From Ottelia alismoides (lineage: Eukaryota; Streptophyta; Magnoliopsida; Alismatales; Hydrocharitaceae), in the NCBI GenBank assembly GCA_037367405.1, contig JAZKJV010006938.1:186001-250000 (forward strand): a stretch of 64,000 nt of DNA, read 5' to 3'. How positions within the stretch are numbered: the stretch's first letter is position 1; the number at the start of each line of letters is the position of its first letter. This document shows positions 35,801 to 47,800 of this stretch, one piece after another. A program made the position numbers and the translations under genes. The notes below the pieces were generated by a model. That model was given only the letters and a program-made list of their open reading frames with translations. It ran no database searches and had not been told where the DNA came from.

Positions 35801-38800
35801 AGGAGTGACTGCTTTCTCTCTCAGTCTTGATTTTATGTTTTCAAGTAATTTTGCTTCTAACTTCTGACTGACGAGGGCCACTTTCAGTTCTAGTATTAAA
35901 CAAAGACTGGCCTCTGTGAAACTGTGCTTAGTGACACTTTTATTTATCAAATTTCTTGTGATACCTCAGAATAATGTTTAAGAAGCTTGGTGAAGACAAG
36001 AATGAATGCATTTTCTCTCTCAATTTTGATTTTATGTTTTAAAGTAATTTTGCTTCTAACTTTTGAGTTTTGACTGATGAGGGCCACTTTCAGTCCTAGT
36101 CTTAAACAAGGACGAGATGCTTACTCTGCTAAACTGTTCTCAGTGACACTTTTATTTATCAAATTTCTTGTGATTTCTCAGCATAATGTTTTTTGGTTAG
36201 ATTGTGTTCAGATTTTATTATGATTTTTGGGGGGCTGCATGATCATGCACACACAGAGGCCCTGCATATTACATGCTTTTGTTAAATTTGAGAAGAATCG
36301 GTTCTTTTCTGCAGAGATTGCAAAGAGTAGTAGTCGAAGACCTTTGTATGCCACTCATCCACTGCAAAAATTTTCTTGGACAGCTGCTGATGATTCTCAC
36401 ACTGTATGTCTGGTTTGGATATTTCTTTTATAAACTCTATATTTTCTTTTCTCACCATTCAGTGTCCGCTCTCTTATATAGTTTTTTTAACCATATCTCT
36501 GTCATACAGTATTGCTTTGCTAGTTTCTTGTTTTAGACTGTGTATTGATATACTTTCATTCCATTTATTAAACGCGCCGCAGATTTATTACGTTGTTCTC
36601 AAAGGATGACAAGTTTTGCTACCAGCTATCATATGTCCAAATATTCTAGTTACTAATTTATAGTAATCTTTTGGGGGTGAGATCATCCCACTCGAAACCC
36701 ATTTTTAATTAGTGGAAAAACCTAATCACTTACCACCTTCTTAATAGTTTCCATAGCTTTAGACGGGGGGCTATTCTTTCAATAGAGCTCTTAATCCACG
36801 TTGAACCATGCTCATGGATATTCTTTAAACTTTTTCCTGCAAATGCAGAATTGGGAAATTTAGGCTGGTCATCATATCATATTTGTGTGTTCTAAAACAT
36901 TGTGGTGGTTTTAATAGAATATTTTGGTGCGTGTCATGTGGGGACCACACCGTTTTTATTGTCAAAAATGTGTGATCTAAATACCTTGCAAATATTTATA
37001 GAACCTGGCATATGTTTACCTTATGACTCCATCTAAATCATTCAGGTGTTTGTGGTTTTTGTCACACAGGAGGAATGGTCAAAGGCGTGTTTAGATGCTC
37101 TACAGGTTGCTGAAAAAAATTATCTCGGGAAAGATGATGCTGAAGTTATTTCTTATAAAGTTTTACAGGTAGCCAATATCCGAATTTGCAACCATGGCAT
37201 GACTTTCTGAATTTGGTTAATTATATCCCATCTCTTTGATATTTTGCTAGATATTAAAAGGGAAGAGTGATATAAAGTATGCTCTTGATAAGGCGTTAAA
37301 ATCAGGTGACTTTGCTGGAGTTCACGCTGAATGTCTCACTGACACATGGATCGGCAATGGAAGGTTTTTTTTGGGTTTAAATCTTCACATTAGTTGCTTG
37401 TGTTTCTCCAAAAATTGCTGCTTGTGCTTTATGGGCATCTTAATATATCTACTTTTGTCCTTCTTCCCAAGATCATTAATAGTTTCGCATTTGTTGCAGG
37501 TGGGTATTTATTGATCTAACTGCTGGGCCATTTTCATGGGGTCCGGCTGTTGGTGGTGAAGGTGTCCGAACAGAAGTTAGTTTGCCCAATGTTGAAAAGA
37601 CTGTTGGCGCAGTTGCAGGTAATTTTTCTCTTGAAAGGGTACATGCATTTATATTGACGAAGACCGTGGATTTTCTTGGTAGTTGTATTGGTTAGTGTTG
37701 GGAAAAGAATGATAATTGTTTATTCCAAAGAATTCCAAGGTTTTCATATATAAAGGAGAAATCCACAGGTAAATTACATAAGATAGACGAAACAAAAATA
37801 AATTGAGAAAACAATACATAGACACAATCACATCTCTACACTCCCCCTCAAGATGGAGCATAAATGTCAATCATGCTCAGCTTGGATGTACACTTCTGAA
37901 AGGGTCCTCTGAGCAAGGCCTTAGTGAAGATACTGCAGTTTGTTCTTTTGAACAAGGTTTAAAATAGCGTGAGGCGGTCCAAGACATTTTACCAAAATGT
38001 GAGGTGAGGCGTAAGCCTCGAAGCGGCCTTGGTTCTTTTTTCATAGCTCTTTTTCTTCGATTATTCCGAGGATCGAGAAATTTCGCTAAGATGGAAGGAA
38101 CCTTTTTTTTTGTCAGGGGTTGAGCCCCTATTTGAGTAAGGAGCAAGCAACCTCTTTTACCCTTTCTGGCAGGGCCTTGATCAGATCGCCCGGAGGAATC
38201 TTCAAATTTTTGGAAAGAAATTTAATCTCAAGCAAAATATACTAGAATAAATAAGAACACAAACTACTGCAACATATTGTTCAAAAGTCCAATACAAAGT
38301 ATGGATTGCAACTATGATTGTTCAAAGTTCAAATACGATTACGAAATTATAAAAGAAAACGGAATGTAGGAAAGAAGTTCAACATAAGCATAATCTAGTG
38401 CAACATATTGTCCATCACATTTATGTGATCCATCAAAAATCACTAATCATCGACATTGATTCAACGAATCAACATCAGTCATCTTGCTCCGCATCATTAT
38501 CGTTGCCATCATCGTCACAACTGCTACTGCTCATTGGATCCTTATCGGAATCATCCATATAATTCAAATGCACATCATTATCGATCTCATCATCGCTTCC
38601 ATTCTTAGAATTGGAGAACTCCTCCCCCTCAACATTAGTTGAAGTTTTACCTAATCAAGAAAGTAATATTCATAGTCATTTATTTGAAAGTTGATTGCAA
38701 CAAAGTAACGAATATTCTTTTAATTTGTATGGCACCTTTGTCATGTTTTCCCATTCTTTTTACGTCGAGCGACTTGAGCTCCTTCACCTCCTTTTACCTC

Positions 38801-41800
38801 AATAGGATCATCCTCAAGAGGTAAGTTTGCTTCAAGATCCTGATAGACCTCGACATCTTGAGCTTACAAAATCCATTTATCACCGGAGTCAGTCTTTGAT
38901 GCAATTGATGCTCTGATACCAATTGATGCAAACGGCTTCCGACGTCGACGATAATAATATTTTTTTGGGGTGGATTTTTTGGTAGAAGAAAGAGAGAGGT
39001 TGAGAATAGAAACTAGAGGGGTTGAGAAGAGAACTCGCCGGGACTACGAGAGGTTGAAGGAGGAGAACCGTGGAGATCGCGTGGGGAGAGAGAGGGGAGA
39101 GGAGGAAGGAGAGAGAGATAAAAATCTCAACTTTGATTCATACTTGATTGAATAAAAATGCTGGACCCTCATCCCTTTATATAGGAGGGATGGCCTTACA
39201 AAAATAGTAAATTAATTAAATTAACAACCGACTTGCCTAAACTGACTCTAACTAATTAATTGACCCACTTTCAAATTAAAATCTACGAAATAAACGTTGA
39301 GATCACATGCGATCTCAATTATTTAATTAGACCATTACGACCACTAAAAAACGTAAATAAAATTGACGACTAATTAATTAGATAAATTTGGCCCTATAAT
39401 TTGAGATCACGCTGCATCAGTCTTCCAAACATAAATGATCTTTTATTGGTTTCTTCCTTAATTCCCTATGTTTCAATTTGAGATTGAACATGATGTAAAC
39501 CAAATCATTGAGATTCACTTGTGTTAAGCGATTTCTTCTCTTTGTATGGACCTATATAGGAATACGTATAGTCTAACATGAAACAAAAACACTATCATAA
39601 AAATATAATGCTTTAACTACTTACTTGATTGAACGAGCTCCAATTACGTTCACACTCAGAAGTACTACAAGTCAAGCTCAATACCCTAATAGTAAATGCA
39701 ACCAATTCATGTGTTTCATCTCCAAACAACATCCGCCACTCCGCTGGTAATCGTCATAACATTTTAGTAATAACATTTAAGTATATGCAAAACTCTTTAA
39801 AATTATTTATAGCACTCACTGGGACTTCTTGTTTTCCTTGAATTGTCTGCATTTGCCAATCCATGCATAAACGAATCAAGTTGCGAATCTGCTTTTACCA
39901 TGGCCTCAAATTTCAGCGAAATTCGGTCGAATTTCTGTCGAATATCGATATCCAGTCGAAACCGAAATTCGACCGAAACGACCGAAATGACCGAAATAGG
40001 GGGTCCTAGTACAAAAAATGACCGAAACAATCGAAATTTCGGTCGAAATTCCACCGAAATTCCATCGAAATTCTGTTTTGGTCGGTACCGAAATGGTGAC
40101 CGAAACCGACATTTAAGGCCTTGGCTTTTACTATCACCGCTTGATCAACGATCAGCCTTTCCATACATGAAAACAATCCCATTTTGACCTCTAAGTGATT
40201 AGATAATAAAAGTGGGGATTGAGGAAATAAGCAGCAGCATGTAAAGGCCTCTGTAGTTGACGATCCCAACGACTATCCATAATATTCCAAATAATCTTGT
40301 ATCTGGTCTCGTCATTTTCTAGATTTCGAGCTATCTCTTCCTTGACCCTGCCCATGGTTTCATAAATAAATCCCATCGGTGGATATTTTTTAGAATTTGC
40401 CAATCTCAAAACAGTGACTAATGATTTCCTAGTGTTGATAATATATGCAACAACATGCCAAAAGGACTTGCTCTTCAGAACTATGTTCAACACACTTTGC
40501 CCCAAGGTCGATTCACATAAGAACCGTTCTTCCATGCTCTTGAAGTGAAGAAGGATTAAAGTGAATCCTTGGTTCTAATCAAGCTTTGCAATGTAAGAAA
40601 TGCAGTGGCAAATCGAGTAACAATAGGTTTCACCAAATCACAACTTGCAAATTTTCTCATTGTCGCTAAAACTCATGCATTAGCATAAACAAAATTTATT
40701 ATTTCCTTCGCTTTTTAAATCCCTTCCATACCCACATACATCGGCCGACATCGTCAGATATGAAGGACTATTGGTTATGTTGAATGACAGTGAATTCACA
40801 AAAAAAATCTCCCAATGCTCTTGTATTTCCTCTTTCTCTCGTCTTTTTTCCAACTTGCATTCAAATTGAGTTGTTGTGTGGGAGGATTCGAAGTACATGC
40901 ATCCCTACCTCTTTGTGCAATAAAAAATCCATCGTTCCTCGAGCTTGCTTAACACTGCTAGAATCTGTCAATGCTCTCTGTGATGGTTGATTTTCATCAC
41001 CTCCTGATGACCTTTGCATCCCAACTCCACAAACGTCTTCCATTTCTTCAAATCTTCTTATCTTCTAATTACGATTGCTTTCCATGAATATCTTCATCTC
41101 TTGTTGAACCTCAATGGGAACGCTTGGATAGGCTCTCACATTCTTGCGTGTCTTTGCAAGATGGTCTTTTAGTCGCTTCACCTCACCGGTGATCTTCATC
41201 AAACAAAAATTACATTCAACATATACATAACCTTTCCCTTTGTGATACTCGTCCATTTCAAGTTCTCGGCAATATCTCCATCCAGATCCGATCGCCCCCT
41301 ACTTTAGCCTTTCTTTCCCATATCTACAAGTTATACAATGACATACTTACATACTTACATTACAAAAGAAACACACTTGTAATCTTTCACCATGGATCAG
41401 AATTTAACCCAAAAATAGGAAAACCCACAAAGAACATATGAAAAAAGTCCTCGAAAGACATATCAAAGAACACATAAAAATGACAACTATAAAAAACAAA
41501 AAAACTTGCTGTGGAGGCAGCGTCGCTTGTGGTGGTTCTGGTCATCAGAAAAGGAGCAGGTGGTGGCTCCAATCATCGAATTCCGGCTAGGTGGCGCCAC
41601 CTTAAGTTCCTCAAGTTCCAGAGGGCAGAGCTCTTCCACACAAGATGACGAGAGATGGGGTTTCTTTTTGTTCGAACAGATAGAAACCCCTTCAGTTTCT
41701 TTGTTTTGGGGAATAAGAGGGGTCATGTGCTTTGCACGTGATCGAAAAAAAGGGGGCTCCAGTTAGGCTTACGCCTCTGCTTCGCCTTGAGCACCTCAGG

Positions 41801-44800
41801 CGAAGATGAGGTGTGCGCCCTATCAACTAGATCTGAGGCGTGCGCCTTGAGAGGCTTTTGGCATGCCTCGCCTTGAGCCACCTCTTTTTAAAACCATGCT
41901 TCTGAACTAACATGAGAAGTAGAAATAAAGCTTTTCTGAATTATGTCCCATGTAAGTGGTAATTTTCTTCGATATATTTAATTCTCTTATGAAAGGCATG
42001 ATTGTTTGCAATGAATAAAGCTGCTTGATTATCACATTGTAATTGCATATGAAGAGGCACATCTATATATAAGTCAGCTAAGATTGTGCTCCCTTGTGCC
42101 ATAGATCTATACTTTGTTTCAACATTTGACCCGACAACCACAATATGCTTCTTACTCTTCCAGGATACTAGAGACTCGCCAACAAATACATTGAAGCTTG
42201 AGGTAAAACTTCCTGTCCTTAGGACATCCTGTGTAGTCTGCATCTGCACAAGCTGTGATAGTCAGTGACCCCCCTTTCTTGAACAACAATCCTGCACCTA
42301 GGGATGACTTCAGGTACCTCAAGATCATATGAACTGCATCCATATCTACATGTCGGGGCTGCTCCATGAACTGACTAACCTGACTAACAACAAAGGAGAT
42401 GTTTGACCTAGTGATGGTAACGTAAAGAAGCTTTCCCACCAATTCTCGATATCTTCTTCTGTCCACCTCCTTTGTATCAGCGTCGTATAACCTCATGTTA
42501 GGATCCATAGGAATAGTGGTAGGTCGACATCTAACCATGCCTGTCTCAACTAGCATGTTCGTAACATACTTTCTTTGGGTCGTCACAAGACCCGGCTAAT
42601 TTCTGACAAACTCTAACCCCAAAAAGTATCGTAAGGTGTCAAGATCCTTGGTGGCACTGTCTGCCAAGAAATTCCTTCGCCTTCTTGATCACCTGCACAT
42701 CATCTCCTGTAACAAGAATGTCATCAACATAGATCATGATAACTACCGCACCTCTGTGGGTTCTCTGTACAAACAGTGAATTATATGCGTTTGATCTCTT
42801 GAATCTCTGCTTCTCAATCAGATCCGAGAGCTTCTGAAACCATGCCTTGGACTATGCTTAAGCCATATATTGCCTTGTGACGTTACAAACATGCTGATGC
42901 TGACACACCCCTTAGCAGTAAACCTCAGAGGCTGCTGTATGTAGACTTCCTCCTGAAGATCTCCATACAGAAATGTATTTTTAACATCAAGCTGAAATAA
43001 AGATCAATCACGTACCACAACAACTGCAAGAAGAACTCGGAGTATGGAGTGGCGAGTAACATGGGAGAATGTGTCCAGATAATCCACCACGTAAGTCTGA
43101 GTAAATCCACGCGTAACCAATCTGGCCTTGTAACGATCAGGACTTCCATTTGCATGGTGTTTATTTGTAAAACACACTTGCAACTGACAATAGATGCTCC
43201 ATTGGGAACATGGACCAAACTCTAGGTATCACGTGACTGTAGTGCAACCATCTCCTCTTCCATGGCAAGACGCCACTGACTATCTCTCAAGGCCTCCTGG
43301 TAATTCTGTGGAATCTTAATGGTAGATAGAGCAATTGTGAACCTCCTGAATTCCCATGACAAGCGATCAAAGGAAACATGGGAAGCGAGCGGGTACGAGG
43401 CACATGTTTGCTTCTGCTTCCTAAGTGTAATAGGCACATCCAGGTCATTGAGGATCTCCTCAATCTGTATGCCAGCTTCCTGTAAAGGTTCCTGCTCATA
43501 CGCATCGTTAGATCCATCGTTAGAAATAATGTATTCAGAACAAACCTGAAGTGTGCTGGATGATGGGCGAGGACAATGAGCAGAAGAAAATCGATGAATA
43601 TAGTATCATGGCAAGGATGGATCTAGGATAGTGGGATGTGGTGGTACATGAAGAGGTGAATGAGGTGGTGGAGGTGGAACAACCGACACATGTGGAGGTG
43701 GAGGTGGTGATGGGCTTGTAGGAGGAGCTGGCATGTAGACCTCATTATCTGAATTTGATGAAGTCATCCTATCACCTGTAGGAGAAAAATACATCACCGA
43801 CTCAAAATGTGACATCAACACTAACATAATATTTTCCGCGCAATGGATCATAGCATCTATATCCCTTCCGTGTCCTGGAGTACCCAACAAAAACACATTT
43901 GACAACTCTAAGAGAGAGCTTGTCAAGACTAGGAGATAACTGATGTACAAAGGTAATTGAGCCAAAAACATGAGTGAGTGAAAATAACTCCTCTGAAAAC
44001 GTCAGGGAGAAAGGAACTTTCTCATCCAGTACAGATGAGGGCATACGATTTACAGGATAACAAGCTATAGAACCGCATCACCCCAAAATGAATGTGGGGC
44101 ACGACTCTGAATAAGAAGAGTTCGAGTAACATCTAGTAAGTGGCGATGCTTTCATTCTGCAACACCATTTTGTTGAGACGTATAGGCACATGAAGTTTGA
44201 TGAACAATGCCACAAGATGAGAAGAACCGTGAAAGTGAATGAGTACATAATTCCAATGCATTGTCAGTTCACACAAATTTGATTGAAGAAGTCTGACTAG
44301 AAGTAGACAATGCGACAATTATCCTATTGAGTCTGTGGTAAGCTTCTTTCACGGGAGGAATAGTAGCATCCGCAATTATCTGTGAACGAGCAGCCTCATA
44401 CTTTGGGTCAATTGCTGCTAGAAATACACCAACCATGGTGGCATTCCCGTATGCCTTCTGCTGCTCAGGAGCAGAAGAGAGAGGCATAAACTGTGGAGCT
44501 TCTCGAACATGCCACGCATGGACGTGTATAGAGAATGAAGAGGCCATCCATTATTCTTGAGAGTGAATGTCATGCTGTAGCTGCAGAATCTTTGTCTTAT
44601 TCTTAACTTGGAAATATGTTTCTGTGAGGATACCCCACATCGCCTTGGTGGTGGGATGATGTAAAACATCATTGACGATCTCTATCATCAATGTATCGGA
44701 TAACCAAACCTTGGCATAAGCATCATCCACCTCCCACGAGGTGTTAACCCCAGTTTTCTTAGCCGGTTCCTCCTCGGCAATGTTTCTTACTTGTAGACTT

Positions 44801-47800
44801 CATGAGGCTCATGAACTGCATGGCTCATAACTCGTTGTTCGTCCCATCCATCTTGACGATTAGTGCTGATCCTCTAAAAGTGCCTATTTTCGTTGATATC
44901 AACTTTGTTCTCTGGCATACTACCAGATGGAGAAAACTAAGGTTTGTAGACCAAAACAAATATGTCTACACAGACATACGGGAATTCGATTGCGTGTGTA
45001 GACTTAGGATGCAACCAATCCCATCAACAAAAACGGACCGATGCGGAACTTGCAGAAGATGGCGACGAATGCCGTAGATGGCAACCGCCGACGATGCATA
45101 GTTGCCACAGAGGCCGGCGGCGGTGATGAGGAGTAAAAGAGAGGCTGACGATGGTTGCAGCTGCGACAAGAAAGATAGAGAATGGGGGTCCGGCGGTGGC
45201 ACTGAGAGAGAGAGAGAGAGAGTTCAGCAGCGACGCCAGCGTGAGAGAGAGGTAGGACTTGGGGGTGTCGGTTAGGGTTTCTTAGATATGAGAGCTCAGG
45301 TCTAGGACCACCACTCTGATACCATGTTGGGAAAAGAATGAGAATTGTTTATTCCAAAGAACCCCGAGGCTCTTTTATATAGAGGAGAAACCCATGGCTA
45401 AATTATATAAGATAGATGAAACAAAAATAAACTGAGAAAAGACATAATCATATCTCTACAGTTGGGCCATCCTTGATTTGTTACCTTCGGCATTTTGAAT
45501 AACATCGAAGCTGTGTTTGTTAACATGTAATGTAAGGACACAATAATTTGAGTTAGAATAGATGACTGTTGACTGTTGATTTGTGATCGCTAGAATGGTA
45601 GTCCAATTAAAAAGACTGATAAATCAATCTAGCGCATGGCCTCAAATTTCAGCGAAATTCGGTCGAATTTCTGTCGAATATCGATATCCAGTCGAAATCG
45701 AAATTCGACCGAAATGACCGAAATATGGGGGTACTAGTACAAAAATTGACCGAAATGGTCGAAATTTCGGTCGAAATTTGACCGAAATTCCATCGAAATT
45801 CTGTTTTGGTCGTCACCGAAATGGTGACCGAAATCGACATTTAAGGCCTTGATCTAGCGTTTTGTATAGCTGATGTATTCATGATGCGCGGAGGGAAACC
45901 TTCTAAGTGAATTTGATGTTTCAGAGTTTTATTCTTATTGAATAATTACAGTCCTGTGACTCCGTGCTAAAGGACTCTTTTAACAAACTTTAAAGTGTTC
46001 TTTTAATCTCCCATGGAGTCGAACCATTTGTGGGTTACCTGTAGTAATAGTTTTTTGGAAGAAATAAAATGTTGCATCGAGTCTCTTGCCATGATGCATC
46101 AATGATGGCCTTAGGGTTATATCTGGATTCTATCTGCGTGGGTAGAAATTAAACTTCTTGAATGATGTTTAATTGTTTTATCCTAATGTGCTTTTTGTTC
46201 TCGGTTTTTAACAGAGATTACAGAAGATGAGGCTGAGGATAGATTGCAAGATGTTATCAGAGAAAGGTTCTCTGTTTTTGGTGATGTATGCGGCTGTCTC
46301 CCTTAGACTTCTGGTTCCAGTTTTCCACGATGAACTCTATCCCTTAGACATACAATTGTAGCTAATGTTTTGTTGCTTCCGTTTCGATAAGAGTGCCTTT
46401 AAATTTGACTAATTCTGGGTTTTCTCACCTAAACAACATTTTCATGCATAGCTTAGGTCCCGGTACTATTTGTTGTACTCTTCTTCAAGTGTTCGTTGGT
46501 CAACTTCTAAAAGGCAATGGTTTGTTATGTCTTGTCAAAAATTTGCCTTGGCTTGTATTTTTTATCACTAGGTAAGGTCTGTTTATATATTCTAAAATTC
46601 ACAATTCAACTTTGGCGATGATTACCACAACTCTTTTGACAATTACACCCAGTTCTTTTAGCAAAGCCTACAGCACAAGCACTGCGCTTACCAGTCTGAG
46701 TGCCTATTGTGTTTGCCTTGTTTATCTACCAAATTTCCTGGCTTCCCCTCCTTTTAATAGGCAGCATTGTGGTTGCTTATGTAGGTCAAGTGGCAGCATA
46801 TCTGCAGTTCCATAAGACCTTTGGATTTGCTACTTCTCTGGTCTCTTGAGTTCTAATTAAAAATGGTCACTGATAACAGTTACTAGTAAACTATCTTCTT
46901 TTGCCCTGTGTCTGTGTGGGGTATCCTTTTTTCTCGACATGTAGCTATCTCTATGCTGCGGCTAGACTCGTTTCTTATCATGCAATGAGGAATGACCCTT
47001 GATCATTTCTGAAAAAATACTGGTAAGTTGAGAGCATTGTTCTTATTAAATAATTAGTCATCAAACTGCCTTCAGAGAAGACATAACATTATTTTTTGCA
47101 AGTTGAGAACCATGTTTCTATAAGATTATATTTGTTTGAGACCATGGTTTCTTATGATCTTTAGAAATGACTAAGATTGGATTTGTTTGGGACCGTGGTC
47201 TATTATGATGTTTAGAGTCAACCTATGCCGTTATTTATTGATATTATAGAAATGTTTGATTCACCTTAATTTTTAATTAACGAATAAAACAGGTGTATGT
47301 TTCTGAAATAACATGAGATTGGCAAAAAAGTAGTTAATGAATGAAATTTGCTACAACTTCATTGTGAAAATATAAAATTAGTGCTGCATCACGAACACTT
47401 CACACGAAAGGATCCAATGGGTCCAGAACTTCAGATGTTCGTAGTATATTATGTCAAGGATTACAAGGGTTTGGAGGTCCTTATATGCTATATAGGACCA
47501 TGGACACATACAGGTCTCAATGCTAAGAGACGTGGGGCTAACTGAGATAGTAGTATAGTTGATTCATGGGGATATCCAATTACCTATCTATATACACAAC
47601 TCTAACTGTCTTGTCAAGCTACAGTGGAAAAAAATGCATATTGTCTCAAAAAGAAATCATCAACATATCTTTTGACGACTTGAGAGTGGACTCTATCTAA
47701 GAAGATGCTGGTAGGAGACCCGACAGAGAAGACAACACATGGAGGAGAGCTAATCCTGGAGGAGATGGTCAGAGAAAATGTTTGGTTGGAGGAAGATGGT

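Larger units (their letters stand above)
37953..41898 (-). mobile_element. hAT-2, degenerate hAT transposon inside Copia-2 (3.9 kb)
   Basis: The ends are CAAGGTTTAAAATAGC at 37953 and, inverted, CATGGTTTTAAAAAGA at 41898. The flanks CTTTTGAA (37945-37952) and CTTCTGAA (41899-41906) are an 8-bp duplication with one change. Subterminal GAGGCG and GCCTCGCCTT words are inverted between the ends. The transposase gene runs on the - strand from the BED finger near 41250 to an acidic tail near 38400. Confidence 0.88.
37696..45460 (-). mobile_element. Copia-2, Ty1/Copia retrotransposon with short LTRs, interrupted by hAT-2
   Basis: The LTRs are 37696-37840 (145 bp) and 45325-45460 (136 bp), starting TGTTGGGAAAAGAATGA and ending TCTCTACA. 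The flanks GTTAG (37691-37695) and GTTGG (45461-45465) differ at one base. The primer site 45314-45324 reads TGGTATCAGAG on the - strand and the purine tract follows the 3' LTR. The domain order matches Copia-1, and the two look related. The coding region is heavily broken. Confidence 0.9.

Noticed and set aside
37500..37618. Possible UDP-glucose:glycoprotein glucosyltransferase or other UGGT-like enzyme
   Set aside because: I first considered this because the host protein has [17 protein letters not shown] motifs, but the exon order and blocks fit the AT5G58100 family, which has no glycosyltransferase motif.
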